Positions 18,026-26,942 of a stretch of DNA of 64,000 nucleotides are shown one piece after another. The DNA comes from Ravibacter sp037191015. GTDB lineage: Bacteria; Bacteroidota; Bacteroidia; Cytophagales; Spirosomataceae. Below the pieces are notes generated by a model. It worked only from the letters and a program-made list of their open reading frames with translations. It made no database searches and was not told the origin of the DNA. A program made the translations under genes and the position numbers. The stretch lies in contig JBBCKD010000010.1 of NCBI GenBank assembly GCA_037191015.1, forward strand, positions 372,001 through 436,000. The letters run 5' to 3'. How positions within the stretch are numbered: the stretch's first letter is position 1; each line of letters begins with the position of its first letter.

Positions 18026-19096
18026 ATGAAAAAACATATCTTAATTGTACCCGGTGACGGCATCGGGCAGGAAGTAACAGAGGTAGGTAAGAAGGTGCTG
18101 GAAAAAATAGCGGCAAAATTCGGGCATGAGTTCACTTATGATGAAGCCCTGATCGGTCATGCTGCGATCGAAGCAACAGGTAACCCGCTTCCCGAGGAAA
18201 CACTTCAGAAAATGAGAGCTTCCGACGCAGTGCTTTTCGGTGCTGTCGGCCACCCTAAATATGACAACGACCCTTCCGCTAAAGTACGTCCGGAACAAGG
18301 CCTGCTTAAGATGCGTAAGGAGCTGGGACTATATGCCAACCTGCGGCCTATTAAATTGTTCGATGAGCTGCTGGGAGCCTCATCGATCAAACCGGAAATA
18401 TTGAAAGGTTCCGATATCCTGTTCTTCCGTGAGCTTACCGGAGATATCTATTTCGGAGAGAAAGGCAGGAAGAATGATGGTGATACGGCTTATGACCTGG
18501 CGGAATACAGCCGCTTTGAGGTGGAAAGAATTGCCCGTAAGGCATTTGAAGCGGCCCGTACGCGTCGTAAAAAGCTGTGCTCGGTCGATAAGGCCAACGT
18601 GCTTGAAACCAGTCGTCTGTGGCGGGAAGTCGTTCAGAAAATTGCACCCGAATATCCTGATGTGGAAGTAGAGCACCAGTTTGTCGATGCGGCTGCCATG
18701 ATGCTGATCAAAGATCCGCGCCGCTTTGATGTGGTCGTGACCGCTAACCTGTTTGGCGATATCCTCACAGATGAAGCGAGCCAGATAGCCGGTTCTATGG
18801 GAATGCTGGCCTCAGCCTCCGTAGGTGACAGCACCGGTGTGTACGAGCCTATCCACGGATCTGCTCACGATATTACAGGTAAGGGAATAGCCAATCCTTT
18901 GGCTTCGGTCCTGTCGGCGGCTTTGCTGCTTGATATTTCTTTTGGACTGAAAGAGGAATCGCAGACTATTATAGATGCTGTCGACAGCCTGCTCAAGGAC
19001 GGTTTCCGTACGAGAGATATCGCTGACGGGTCGACGCCCGCAGATAAGATTCTCAACACTGAAGCAGCCGGAAATGAACTGTTGAAGAGAATATAA
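18026..19096 (+). CDS. leuB: 3-isopropylmalate dehydrogenase
   Basis: The 356-residue product is full length. It starts with ILIVPGDGIGQEVTEVG and contains GAVGHPKYD, the substrate-binding arginines in LLKMRKELGLYANLRPIKLF, FRELTGDIYFGEKG, and the metal- and NAD-binding stretch NLFGDILTDEASQIAGSMGM plus EPIHGSAHDITGKGIANPLA. It oxidatively decarboxylates 3-isopropylmalate, and the same fold handles beta-methylmalate in the citramalate route. It is the last gene of the leu block, 29 bp after the HEPN gene, and is followed by a strong terminator. Confidence 0.97.
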   Translation: MKKHILIVPGDGIGQEVTEVGKKVLEKIAAKFGHEFTYDEALIGHAAIEATGNPLPEETLQKMRASDAVLFGAVGHPKYDNDPSAKVRPEQGLLKMRKELGLYANLRPIKLFDELLGASSIKPEILKGSDILFFRELTGDIYFGEKGRKNDGDTAYDLAEYSRFEVERIARKAFEAARTRRKKLCSVDKANVLETSRLWREVVQKIAPEYPDVEVEHQFVDAAAMMLIKDPRRFDVVVTANLFGDILTDEASQIAGSMGMLASASVGDSTGVYEPIHGSAHDITGKGIANPLASVLSAALLLDISFGLKEESQTIIDAVDSLLKDGFRTRDIADGSTPADKILNTEAAGNELLKRI

Positions 19097-19101
19097 ATAA
19101 T

Positions 19102-19134
19102 AAAAAAAAACCGCCTTTTCAGGCGGTTTTTTTT
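19102..19134. terminator. bidirectional intrinsic terminator after leuB
   Basis: A run of nine A (19102-19110), stem CCGCCT (19111-19116), loop TTTC, stem AGGCGG (19121-19126) and eight T (19127-19134). It works on paper in both directions and separates leuB (+) from the DUF937 gene (-), which converge here. Confidence 0.92.
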
Positions 19135-19143
19135 ATTTCGTAT

Positions 19144-19800
19144 TTACCGTCCGAATAGTCCTGCCAGCGAATCAAGTACGTTGCCTCTCTGGCCGGCATT
19201 ATTTTGCTGATTAAAGAATTCTCCGGCAAGATCGGCCAATGCACCCAGGCCGTCGCCTCCTGAAGGAGCTGCCTGCTGCCCGCCACCCAGGACACTGCCG
19301 AGCAGACCGCCGATCAATCCGCCTGCACCGCTGCTTTGTCCGCCGCCCAGGAGTCCGCCTATCAGGTCAGTCATGCCGCCACCCGATTGGGCCTGCTGCT
19401 TCTCCTGTCCGAGGTATCCCATTACTACCGGCGCCAGCACAGCCAATACACTCCCTACCTGTCCTGCCGAAAGGCCTGTTTTCTGGGAGAGGTTCTCGGT
19501 CACGTAGCCGGTATTGTTGCCAAAGATATGGCCGACTATTTTGTTGCCGTCGTTTGTAGGTCCTCCTGACAGCAACCCGGAGAGGTTTCCTAAGATGCTG
19601 CCGTTGTGCTGATCAAGAGCTCTGTTGATACTGGCACCCTGATTTTTGTTTTTTGCATTGTAGTTTAATGCTGCAATCATCAGCGGAACCGCCGCCGAAA
19701 CGATCCATTTGGCTTTGCTTTCTTCGATATTAAGCATTCTTGCTACTGCTGAGGTAACGGTTGATCCGATACCCCCGGTTACTAGGTCTGTAAGATTCAT
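19144..19800 (-). CDS. DUF937 domain protein
   Basis: The 218-residue protein begins MNLTDLVTGGIGSTVTSAVA. Its first 140 residues have the repeated helical pattern of DUF937 proteins (AKWIVSAAVPLMIAALNYNA; LSAGQVGSVLAVLAPVVMGY). The rest is a low-complexity Gly/Gln region (GGLIGGLLGSVLGGGQQ) ending in LADLAGEFFNQQN and LDSLAGLFGR. No signal peptide or membrane segment is certain. The family has no established biochemical function that I can name. It converges with leuB and shares its terminator; the upstream region toward 19902 is about 100 bp with no other feature seen. Confidence 0.8.
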   Translation of the reverse strand: MNLTDLVTGGIGSTVTSAVARMLNIEESKAKWIVSAAVPLMIAALNYNAKNKNQGASINRALDQHNGSILGNLSGLLSGGPTNDGNKIVGHIFGNNTGYVTENLSQKTGLSAGQVGSVLAVLAPVVMGYLGQEKQQAQSGGGMTDLIGGLLGGGQSSGAGGLIGGLLGSVLGGGQQAAPSGGDGLGALADLAGEFFNQQNNAGQRGNVLDSLAGLFGR

Positions 19801-19901
19801 TTTTCTGTTTTTTTTGATTTGCTATACTAGATACGTATATAAGTTGTAAAAGTCACTGGTTATTTTCTCCGGTTCGTGCCTCAATATAAATATTTCCGTT
19901 C

Positions 19902-20720
19902 TCACTTTTCATTTTCGTCCCGCAGGACTTTGATTTGCCTCAGTATTTCATTTACTGTTGCTGAAATATGCTGTACATCCGATGAGGGAGAAGGGATCTC
20001 ACGCGATTGGTAGCTGTGGTATTTCCATATTTCCAGCACCTCATCCAGGGGAACCTCGTAAGGTTCATACACCGGGTTCAGCGATTCGAGCAGAAGCACC
20101 CTACCGGCTGTTTTTACAGTTACTTTTTTGAAAACGAAATCCTGTTCTCCTTTCAGGATCACAATACATAAAGCGCCCGGCCTGATGGTCGTCCAATCGG
20201 TGATATAGCGGCAGATAATATCGGATCCTTCCGGCAAAGGCAACATTGAGTCTCCGGTAGTGGGAAACATCCGGAAGCTGCCGTCGGAAGGTAAATTCGG
20301 CATGGAAAACCGGGGCAAACTGGCGATGTAATCCGGGTCGGAATAGCCGCTGCGGTAACCGGCTTTGGCTTTTACAGGTACGTATTCCACGTTTTCCCGG
20401 TTGTCGGCATCTACCGTAACGGCCAATATCCGGATATTACTGCCTGTGATATAGACGTCGTTCCCGGCCTGTAAATCCCGGAGCTTTAATTCTCCCAACT
20501 TTGAAAGATCGACCTTCAGCAACGTATCGATGCTCAGCTTGAAGAAATCCGAAAGCTTCAGGAAATCCTCCGGCCTGGGAGCAGCGGTCTGTCCAGACTC
20601 CAGCGCATTGAGCTTGCTGCGGGTGATTTCCAGCTTGTTGGCGAGCTCCTGTTGCGTCAGCTTCACCCTTTCCCGAAGGAATTTGAGATTTGGAGCAAAA
20701 AAAATTTTGTGATTCTCCAT
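19902..20720 (-). CDS. XRE-S24 repressor, LexA-like, candidate SOS regulator of the imu operon
   Basis: The 272-residue protein has an N-terminal helix-turn-helix (residues 10-68; LTQQELANKLEITRSKLNAL). Its C-terminal domain has the layout of LexA/UmuD peptidases: Ala120-Gly121 in KAKAGYRSGY as cleavage site, Ser158 in TTGDSMLP as nucleophile and Lys198 or Lys199 in DFVFKKV as base. The spacing (38 and about 78 residues from the cleavage site) is close to that in LexA. It is divergent from imuA-imuB-VOC-dnaE2, and two tandem operators sit directly before its own start codon. This fits an autoregulated repressor that self-cleaves after DNA damage. The role is inferred from motif and context. 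Confidence 0.85.
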   Translation of the reverse strand: MENHKIFFAPNLKFLRERVKLTQQELANKLEITRSKLNALESGQTAAPRPEDFLKLSDFFKLSIDTLLKVDLSKLGELKLRDLQAGNDVYITGSNIRILAVTVDADNRENVEYVPVKAKAGYRSGYSDPDYIASLPRFSMPNLPSDGSFRMFPTTGDSMLPLPEGSDIICRYITDWTTIRPGALCIVILKGEQDFVFKKVTVKTAGRVLLLESLNPVYEPYEVPLDEVLEIWKYHSYQSREIPSPSSDVQHISATVNEILRQIKVLRDENEK

Positions 20721-20724
20721 TTGT

Positions 20725-20766
20725 TTGATATTATTAGTGTCAAAATATTGACATTATTAGTGTCAA
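20725..20766. promoter_or_regulatory. two tandem operators for the S24 repressor
   Basis: Site 2 (20748-20766) is a perfect inverted repeat TTGACA-TTATTAG-TGTCAA. Site 1 (20725-20743) is TTGATA-TTATTAG-TGTCAA, with the same spacer and one arm change. Their centres are 23 bp apart, about two helical turns. They start 5 bp upstream of the repressor start codon. A TAGTTTTTG at 20774-20782 could be a rightward -7 element toward imuA, with site 2 covering its -33 region. Confidence 0.8.
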
Positions 20767-20832
20767 ATGTAAATAGTTTTTGTGTCCGGTCAAAATAAAT
20801 AATGAAAAATAATACCCCGGTAGATCCGCGTA

Positions 20833-20854
20833 GATCCGCAAGGCATTGCGGATC
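20833..20854. repeat. perfect 9-bp hairpin upstream of imuA
   Basis: GATCCGCAA (20833-20841), loop GGCA, TTGCGGATC (20846-20854). The preceding bases repeat the motif TAGATCCGC in tandem (20821-20829 and 20831-20839). It lies about 70 bp before imuA, in its probable untranslated leader. Its role is not known. Confidence 0.55.
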
Positions 20855-20924
20855 CGTTAAACGGAATTGTCTTGATAAACAGTCATTTACGAATTTTATC
20901 CAGGTGATGATACAATAATTACCA

Positions 20925-21668
20925 ATGGAAAATGAAATTGTCAGACAACTGAAAAAGGATATCCTGGCCATGCAGGGAATGCAGCAGGTGGCCCATGGCC
21001 GTGCTTTGAATGCCGGTTTGGGGCCGGTTACAGAAGCCTTTCCCTGCGGAATATTCCCCGTAGGTATCCATGAATTTGTCAGCGCTTCGCCGGAATGTGC
21101 TGCGGCAACCTCGGGCTTTATGGCCGGTCTGCTGGGCAGTACCGTACGGCCGTATGATACCTGTCTATGGATCAGCAACGGGCGGACGCTGTTTCCCCCA
21201 GCATTAAGCTTTTTTGGAGTAAGCCCCGACCGTATCCTTTTCGTCGACAACAGGAAGCCGGCGGACTTATCATGGATGATCGAGCAGGCGCTGAAATGTG
21301 AGGCGCTAGGGGCGGTGGTGGGAGAGGTGACCGACCTGGACCTTGCACAGTCGCGCCGCCTGCAGCTGGCTGTAGAGCAAAGCCGGGTAAATTGCTTCCT
21401 GCACCGTTACCGGCCGAGGATTGCATCTGCTATGGCCTCCGTTTGCCGGTGGAGAATACAACCGGCTCCCAGCATTCCGTACGAAGGTTTGCCCGGAGTA
21501 GGCTTCCCTGCCTGGGACGTTACCTTGGAAAAAGTCCGTAACGGACAGCCAGGAAGCTGGCAGATACAATGGGTGGAAGATCATTTTGAAGTATTTGATT
21601 ATGAAAAGATACGTATCCATATGGCTTTGTCATTTGATGACCGACCGGCACCTCAGGCGGTATCCTGA
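20925..21668 (+). CDS. imuA: ImuA-like protein of the mutasome
   Basis: The 247-residue protein resembles the ImuA/SulA-like RecA-fold group: FPVGIHEFVSASPECAAATSGFMAGLLG, the beta-strand segment YDTCLWISNGRTLFPPAL, and DRILFVDNRKPADLSWMIEQAL with CEALGAVVGEV. A classical Walker A motif is not evident. It is the first gene of imuA-imuB-(VOC)-dnaE2 and overlaps imuB by 68 bp in another frame. Family knowledge: ImuA and ImuB work with the error-prone polymerase DnaE2 in damage-induced mutagenesis. Assignment rests on moderate similarity plus strong context. Confidence 0.85.
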   Translation: MENEIVRQLKKDILAMQGMQQVAHGRALNAGLGPVTEAFPCGIFPVGIHEFVSASPECAAATSGFMAGLLGSTVRPYDTCLWISNGRTLFPPALSFFGVSPDRILFVDNRKPADLSWMIEQALKCEALGAVVGEVTDLDLAQSRRLQLAVEQSRVNCFLHRYRPRIASAMASVCRWRIQPAPSIPYEGLPGVGFPAWDVTLEKVRNGQPGSWQIQWVEDHFEVFDYEKIRIHMALSFDDRPAPQAVS

Positions 21669-23097
21669 TCTGAAGGGCGTTCCTTTCGTCATAGCGACGC
21701 CCCAGCGCGGCCGTATGGTCGTGACAGCCTCGAGCGTTGCGGCAGAAGCTTTGGGTATTGAAACGGGTATGGTCGTGGCTGATGCAAGAGCGGCATTTCC
21801 CGGGTTGCACGTAGTAGAAGACAGCGGTACGTTACCCGAAAAAATACTGCTTGCTTTGGCGGAGTGGGCGATCCGGTTTACCCCGGTGGTAGCGATCGAT
21901 CCTCCTGACGGGCTTATACTCGACGCTACCGGCTGTACGCACCTCTGGAAAGGTGAGCGCCCTTACCTGGAAGACATTGTAGCTAGGCTGGCAGAACCGG
22001 GATACGATGTCCGGGTGGGGATGGCCGGTACACCCGGCATGGCATGGGCAGTAGCCCGGTATGGAGGAGAGAAATTCATTGTACCTTCCGGGGAAGACAG
22101 GCAGGCAATATTACCTCTTCCGCCGGCAGCGTTGCGCCTGCCTGCCGAAATAGTCGAAAAGCTGCATAAGCTGGGGTTGACACGGATAGGGAAGTTTATC
22201 GATATGCCCCGCAGCGTGTTGCGCCGAAGGTTCGGACAAAGCCTGCCGGATCGTATCGACCAGGTAACAGGAGTGGCGGCTGAAGTGATCTATCCGGTAG
22301 TGCCGGTACCACCTTACCAGGAGCGTCTGCCCTGCCTGGAACCTGTCTGTACGGCCACTGCCATCCGCATCGCGATCGAGCGGCTGCTGGAAGCCTTGTG
22401 CACGCGCCTGGCAGAAGAGAACAAAGGTCTTCAGAAAGCGATCCTGAGAACCTTCCGGGTAGACGGGAAAACGCAGGAAATAACGATATGGACCTACAGC
22501 CCGTCCTGTAACATACGGCACTTGTTCAGGCTGTTTGAGCTGAAGATCACGACGATTGAGCCTGATCTCGGGATTGAGCTTTTTATCCTGGAAGCGCCGG
22601 TAGTAGCCGGTATCCCGCCTGTGCAGGAAAGCCTGTGGAGCCTCACGGGCAGTCGTGATCATACGGCGATCGCCGGGCTGCTCGATCGTATTGCAGGGCG
22701 TGGTGGGCCGGGCATTATCCACCGCTACCTGCCGGCAGAGCATCATTGGCCCGAAAGGTCGGTGAAGGAAGCGCGCTCATTGGAAGAAAAGCCGCAGACG
22801 GGTTGGCGTACCGATCGTCCCAGGCCCGCTCATCTGGTGCCGGAACCCGAGCCGATCGAGGTTACCGCGCCGGTCCCGGATTACCCGCCGGTACTTTTCC
22901 GCTATAAAGGAGAAGTACATAACATCCGGAAAGCCGACGGTCCCGAGCGTATCGAGCAGGAATGGTGGATCGGCGACGGACTGCACCGGGATTACTACGT
23001 AGTGGAAGACGACCAGGGCGTCCGTTATTGGATCTTCCGGTCGGGGCATTATGAGGGAGGATTATCTAAATGGTTTATACATGGGTTTTTTGCGTGA
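21601..23097 (+). CDS. imuB: ImuB-like inactive Y-family polymerase homologue
   Basis: About 498 residues from ATG 21601 (MKRYVSIWLCHLMTDRHLRR); an in-frame TTG at 21586 is less likely. The Y-family palm region is recognisable in VVAIDPPDGLILDATGCTHLW, where the active Y-polymerase Asp-Glu pair is replaced, as usual in ImuB. A helix-hairpin-helix-like segment LGLTRIGKFIDMPRSVLRRRFG follows, then a little-finger-like domain. Family knowledge: ImuB is a catalytically dead scaffold that bridges the sliding clamp and DnaE2. The gene overlaps imuA and ends 19 bp before the VOC gene. Confidence 0.9.
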   Translation: MKRYVSIWLCHLMTDRHLRRYPDLKGVPFVIATPQRGRMVVTASSVAAEALGIETGMVVADARAAFPGLHVVEDSGTLPEKILLALAEWAIRFTPVVAIDPPDGLILDATGCTHLWKGERPYLEDIVARLAEPGYDVRVGMAGTPGMAWAVARYGGEKFIVPSGEDRQAILPLPPAALRLPAEIVEKLHKLGLTRIGKFIDMPRSVLRRRFGQSLPDRIDQVTGVAAEVIYPVVPVPPYQERLPCLEPVCTATAIRIAIERLLEALCTRLAEENKGLQKAILRTFRVDGKTQEITIWTYSPSCNIRHLFRLFELKITTIEPDLGIELFILEAPVVAGIPPVQESLWSLTGSRDHTAIAGLLDRIAGRGGPGIIHRYLPAEHHWPERSVKEARSLEEKPQTGWRTDRPRPAHLVPEPEPIEVTAPVPDYPPVLFRYKGEVHNIRKADGPERIEQEWWIGDGLHRDYYVVEDDQGVRYWIFRSGHYEGGLSKWFIHGFFA

Positions 23098-23116
23098 AAT
23101 CTAAATAACTATCAAA

Positions 23117-23494
23117 ATGAAAAGTAAAATTTTAGGACTGAGAACAACGATCTACAAGGTGGGTGACCTTACCGCAGCCAAAGAGTGGTATTCGAAAGCT
23201 TTTGATACGCAACCCTACTTTGACGAGCCGTTCTATGTAGGGTTTGACATTGGCGGATATGAGCTGGGACTGCAACCGGAGGAAAATATCCCGACTGAAA
23301 AAGCAGAGAGTGTCCTTACCTATTGGGGGGTAGAGGATACTGAAGGGGAATATGCCCGCTTTATTTCACTGGGCGCCAAAGAACATGAGCAACCTCAGAA
23401 CGTCGGCGAAGACATCGTTGTGGGGTCTGTCAAAGATCCCTGGGGAAATATTATCGGGTTGATTTATAATCCGCATTTCAAGGTGGCACCATGA
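23117..23494 (+). CDS. VOC (glyoxalase/bleomycin-resistance fold) protein inside the imu operon
   Basis: The 125-residue single-domain VOC protein has the starting strand and helix TTIYKVGDLTAAKEWYSKAF, the middle segment FDIGGYELGLQPEEN, and the closing strand DIVVGSVKDPWGNIIGLIYNP. Members often dimerise and bind a metal or small ligand; a clear set of metal ligands is not evident. It starts 19 bp after imuB and its stop overlaps the start of dnaE2 (ATGA at 23491-23494), so it should be co-translated with the polymerase. This position inside an imuA-imuB-dnaE2 operon is unusual as far as I know. Its substrate is unknown. Confidence 0.88.
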   Translation: MKSKILGLRTTIYKVGDLTAAKEWYSKAFDTQPYFDEPFYVGFDIGGYELGLQPEENIPTEKAESVLTYWGVEDTEGEYARFISLGAKEHEQPQNVGEDIVVGSVKDPWGNIIGLIYNPHFKVAP

Positions 23495-26400
23495 CGCCGG
23501 TCTACACCGAACTCCAGGTCACTACCAACTTTACCTTCCTACGCGGCGCCTCCCATCCGGAAGAGCTTGTTGGCCGGGCTGTTGATCTGGGCTATAAAAA
23601 GATCGCGATTACCGACCGGAATACCTTTGCCGGTATCGTCCGCGGCCATGTAGCCGCTAAAAAAGCAGGGATTAAGATCATCCCCGCCTGCCGCCTCGAC
23701 CTGGTGGATGGTCCCTCCCTGCTGGCGTACCCGACCGACCAGGAAGCGTATTCGCGTCTTTCAGGCCTGCTTTCCACCGGGAATCTGCGTACCGAAAAAG
23801 GGAAATGCGAGCTTTATAGAGAGGACGTCTATACCTATGCAAAAGGGATGAAATTTGCAGTAGTACCTCCATCTTCTCTCAACAGGCGGTTTGAGCTCGA
23901 GCCGTCTTTTGAAAAAAGCCTTGATCAATACCGGGAGGCATTGGGAAGAGACTTGTACCTGGCAGTTAGCAGGCCTTATATGGGTGATGATCAGAAGCTG
24001 GTGTACCGGCTCGGTCAGCTCGCCGGCAGGCTGGATATCCCGCTAGTGGCGACCAACGACGTCCACTACCATGTCCCGGAGCGAAGGCAGCTGCAGGACG
24101 TGATCACCTGCGTCCGGGAAAAATGCACGATTTACGATGCCGGGTTCCGGCTGCACCAGAATGCGGAGCGGTACCTGAAGCCCGCGGAAGAGATGGTTCG
24201 ACTGTTCCGGCAATATCCCGACGCGATACGGCGTACGCAGGAGATAGCGGAAGCCTGTACGTTCTCTCTCGACAGCCTGAAGTATGTGTATCCTCACGAG
24301 CTGACCAGCGACGGGCGTACCCCGCAGCAGGAACTGGAATTCCTCACCTGGAAAGGGGCCCGGCGACGCTTTGGAGAAAATATCCCGGAGAAATATGCCC
24401 GTTTGATCTGTAAGGAGCTGGCATTTATGGAGAGGAAAAACTATGCTTCCTATTTCCTGACCGTTCATGACCTGGTCCGTTATGCAGAAGATCACAACAT
24501 ATTGTGCCAGGGTCGTGGGTCTGCGGCCAATTCCATCGTGTGCTATTGCCTCGGGATCACTTCGGTGGATCCTGAGAAAACGAGGCTCCTCTTTGCCCGG
24601 TTTATGTCGGATGCCCGCGACGAGCCGCCGGACATCGATGTGGATTTTGAGCATGAGCGGCGGGAGGAGGTGATGCAGTATGTCTATCAAAAATACGGCC
24701 GGGACCGTGCTGGTATCGTGGCGACGGTGACCCGGTTGCGCAGGAAAGGTGCTATCCGTGATATCGGGAAGGCGATGGGGATGTCGGTCGATGCCATTAA
24801 CCGGCTCTCTAAATCGATGTACGAGTTTACCGATGAATGGCGGAAAGGAGACCAGCTTTCTGTGGAAGGGTTTGACCCGAAGGACCCGCATTTACGGAAA
24901 GTGATGGAGCTGATGGACCAGTATGTGGGTTTTCCCCGGCAGTTGGGGCAGCATACCGGCGGATTTGTCATTACCGAGGGCAGGCTTTCCGACCTGTGCC
25001 CGATCCTGAATGCACGTATGGAAAACCGTACCTGTATTGAGTGGGACAAGGACGATATAGAAGCGTTGGGCTTTCTCAAGGTCGATGTGCTGGCGTTGGG
25101 GATGCTGACCTGTATCCGCAAGGCATTCGACCTGATTAATAACCATTACGGGGTTAAATATACGCTTGCTACAGTTCCGGAAGAAGATGGGAAAGTATAT
25201 GAAATGATAAGCAACGCAGACACAATCGGCGTGTTCCAGATCGAAAGCCGGGGACAGATGTCAATGCTGCCAAGGTTACGGCCTAAAGAATTTTATGATC
25301 TAGTGATAGAAGTAGCCATAGTGCGTCCGGGGCCGATACAGGGAGATATGGTGCATCCCTATCTCCGGCGAAGAAACGGAGAAGAGCCGGTAGAATACCC
25401 TAGTGAAGATTTAAGGGAGATTCTTGGCCGCACGCTCGGCGTACCCCTGTTCCAGGAGCAGGCCATGGAGATAGCCATTGTCGCAGCAGGATTTACTGAT
25501 GCGGACGCCGATGGGTTGAGGAGGAGTATGGCCACTTTTAAGTCTAATGGCCAGGTAGCCTATTACAAAAAAAAGCTGGTGGAGGGTATGGTCAGTAAAG
25601 GTTATACCGAAGAATTTGCCCAGCGGGTGTTTAAGCAGATAGAGGGTTTCGGAAGCTACGGTTTCCCGGAAAGCCATGCCGCCAGTTTTGCATTGCTGGT
25701 CTATATATCGAGTTGGATTAAATATTATTATCCTGAAGTATTTGCTGCGGCCATACTCAATAGTATGCCAATGGGATTTTACCAACCGGCTCAGATCATA
25801 GCGGATGCACAAAAAGAGCGTAAACTACCCGAACAAGGTAAGAAAGTGGAAGTTCGCCCCGTGGATGTCAATCATTCCGAATGGGACAATACCCTTGAAG
25901 AGAAGGTAGAGGGACGCTGTGCATTGAGGTTGGGTTTCCGGCAGGTGAAAGGGTTGGATGAAGAAGATATGGAAATAGTATGCAAAGGAAGGGCAAAGCC
26001 TTACGTCCGCGTGCACCATCTCCTGGAAGCAGGAGTTCCGTTATCAGCGCTGGAGCGGCTGGCTGATGGGGATGCTTTCCGTTCGATGGGGCTCGACAGA
26101 AGGCAGGCGCTATGGGAGATTGCTGCGTTGGCCGATACACCGGCCGGACTATTTGCCGGGCAACCATCAGAAAATGAATTTGAGGAGCCGGTAACCCTCC
26201 CGAAAATGAGGCGCGGGGAGCATGTCATAGAGGATTACAAGTATTTATCACTTTCATTAAAGGCGCACCCGGTCAGCTTTGTACGTCGTGAGCTTTATCA
26301 GCAGCAGGTGCTGACTACGGCAGAGCTGGAAAAATGCTCTGACGGCACGTGGGTGCGCGTAGCCGGGCTGGTGCTGGTACGCCAGCGACCGTCTACGGCT

Positions 26401-26754
26401 ACCGGGGTCTGCTTTATCACGATCGAAGATGAAACCGGCACTGCCAACCTGGTAGTTTTTGAAAAGCTTTTCCAACAATACCGCAGCCAGATCGTACGTG
26501 CACGCCTGCTGATGGCAGAGGGTAAGCTACAGCGGGAAGGGAAGGTGATCCATGTATCGATACGCCGGTGCTACGACCAGAGCGGACTTTTGCAGAAGCT
26601 GGGGGTTACGGAAGATGAGAAGGAGGAGAGCAGGAAGAAGTTAGTTGAAAGTGGAAAGTTGAGAATTGAAAGTGGAAACCGGGCCGCCGGAGCGGTGAAA
26701 GTGGATAGTGGGGTGCAGATGGAGATTTTTCCGAAAGGGAGGAATTTTCATTGA
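23491..26754 (+). CDS. dnaE2: error-prone DNA polymerase DnaE2
   Basis: The 1087-residue C-family polymerase starts YTELQVTTNFTFLRGASHPEELV and AITDRNTFAGIVRGH, the DnaE2-type PHP domain in which the nuclease metal ligands are altered. The palm domain has the catalytic aspartates in PPDIDVDFEHERREEVMQYV (about residue 380), followed by QLGQHTGGFVITEG and FLKVDVLALGMLTCIR. A helix-hairpin-helix-like region and an OB fold (VAGLVLVRQRPSTATGVCFI) are near the end. The last 40 residues are encoded partly by a short repeated sequence and look added on. It is the catalytic member of the damage-induced mutagenesis operon. Confidence 0.95.
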   Translation: MTPVYTELQVTTNFTFLRGASHPEELVGRAVDLGYKKIAITDRNTFAGIVRGHVAAKKAGIKIIPACRLDLVDGPSLLAYPTDQEAYSRLSGLLSTGNLRTEKGKCELYREDVYTYAKGMKFAVVPPSSLNRRFELEPSFEKSLDQYREALGRDLYLAVSRPYMGDDQKLVYRLGQLAGRLDIPLVATNDVHYHVPERRQLQDVITCVREKCTIYDAGFRLHQNAERYLKPAEEMVRLFRQYPDAIRRTQEIAEACTFSLDSLKYVYPHELTSDGRTPQQELEFLTWKGARRRFGENIPEKYARLICKELAFMERKNYASYFLTVHDLVRYAEDHNILCQGRGSAANSIVCYCLGITSVDPEKTRLLFARFMSDARDEPPDIDVDFEHERREEVMQYVYQKYGRDRAGIVATVTRLRRKGAIRDIGKAMGMSVDAINRLSKSMYEFTDEWRKGDQLSVEGFDPKDPHLRKVMELMDQYVGFPRQLGQHTGGFVITEGRLSDLCPILNARMENRTCIEWDKDDIEALGFLKVDVLALGMLTCIRKAFDLINNHYGVKYTLATVPEEDGKVYEMISNADTIGVFQIESRGQMSMLPRLRPKEFYDLVIEVAIVRPGPIQGDMVHPYLRRRNGEEPVEYPSEDLREILGRTLGVPLFQEQAMEIAIVAAGFTDADADGLRRSMATFKSNGQVAYYKKKLVEGMVSKGYTEEFAQRVFKQIEGFGSYGFPESHAASFALLVYISSWIKYYYPEVFAAAILNSMPMGFYQPAQIIADAQKERKLPEQGKKVEVRPVDVNHSEWDNTLEEKVEGRCALRLGFRQVKGLDEEDMEIVCKGRAKPYVRVHHLLEAGVPLSALERLADGDAFRSMGLDRRQALWEIAALADTPAGLFAGQPSENEFEEPVTLPKMRRGEHVIEDYKYLSLSLKAHPVSFVRRELYQQQVLTTAELEKCSDGTWVRVAGLVLVRQRPSTATGVCFITIEDETGTANLVVFEKLFQQYRSQIVRARLLMAEGKLQREGKVIHVSIRRCYDQSGLLQKLGVTEDEKEESRKKLVESGKLRIESGNRAAGAVKVDSGVQMEIFPKGRNFH
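26645..26708 (+). repeat. short direct repeats in the 3' end of dnaE2
   Basis: TTGAAAGTGGAAA occurs at 26645-26657 and 26666-26678 (21-bp period), with a degenerate third copy GTGAAAGTGGATAG near 26695-26708. It encodes part of the non-conserved C-terminal tail of DnaE2 (VESGKLRIESG). This suggests that a repeat of intergenic type has been absorbed into the coding frame. Confidence 0.7.
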
Positions 26755-26854
26755 GGGGAGGAACGGGAAGAGGGCGTAACCGTGGGCTGTGTCTTCACAA
26801 TCCACTTTATGGCACATGGTCCGGTATTACTTAACCTATGACTCCTTATTGCTC

Positions 26855-26910
26855 ACCGTGGCTCTTTATTACTTGATTGCTTACCGAGACTCTTTTATTA
26901 CTTGATTGAA
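26855..26910. repeat. two tandem 28-bp degenerate repeats
   Basis: Units at 26855-26882 and 26883-26910 share the pattern ACCGwGrCTCTTT..ATTACTTGATTG. They lie in the 667-bp gene-free stretch between dnaE2 and the inverted-repeat cassette. No coding function is seen. Confidence 0.65.
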
Positions 26911-26942
26911 TATTTCGTAGCTGACACGGTAACTTAGGAAAG

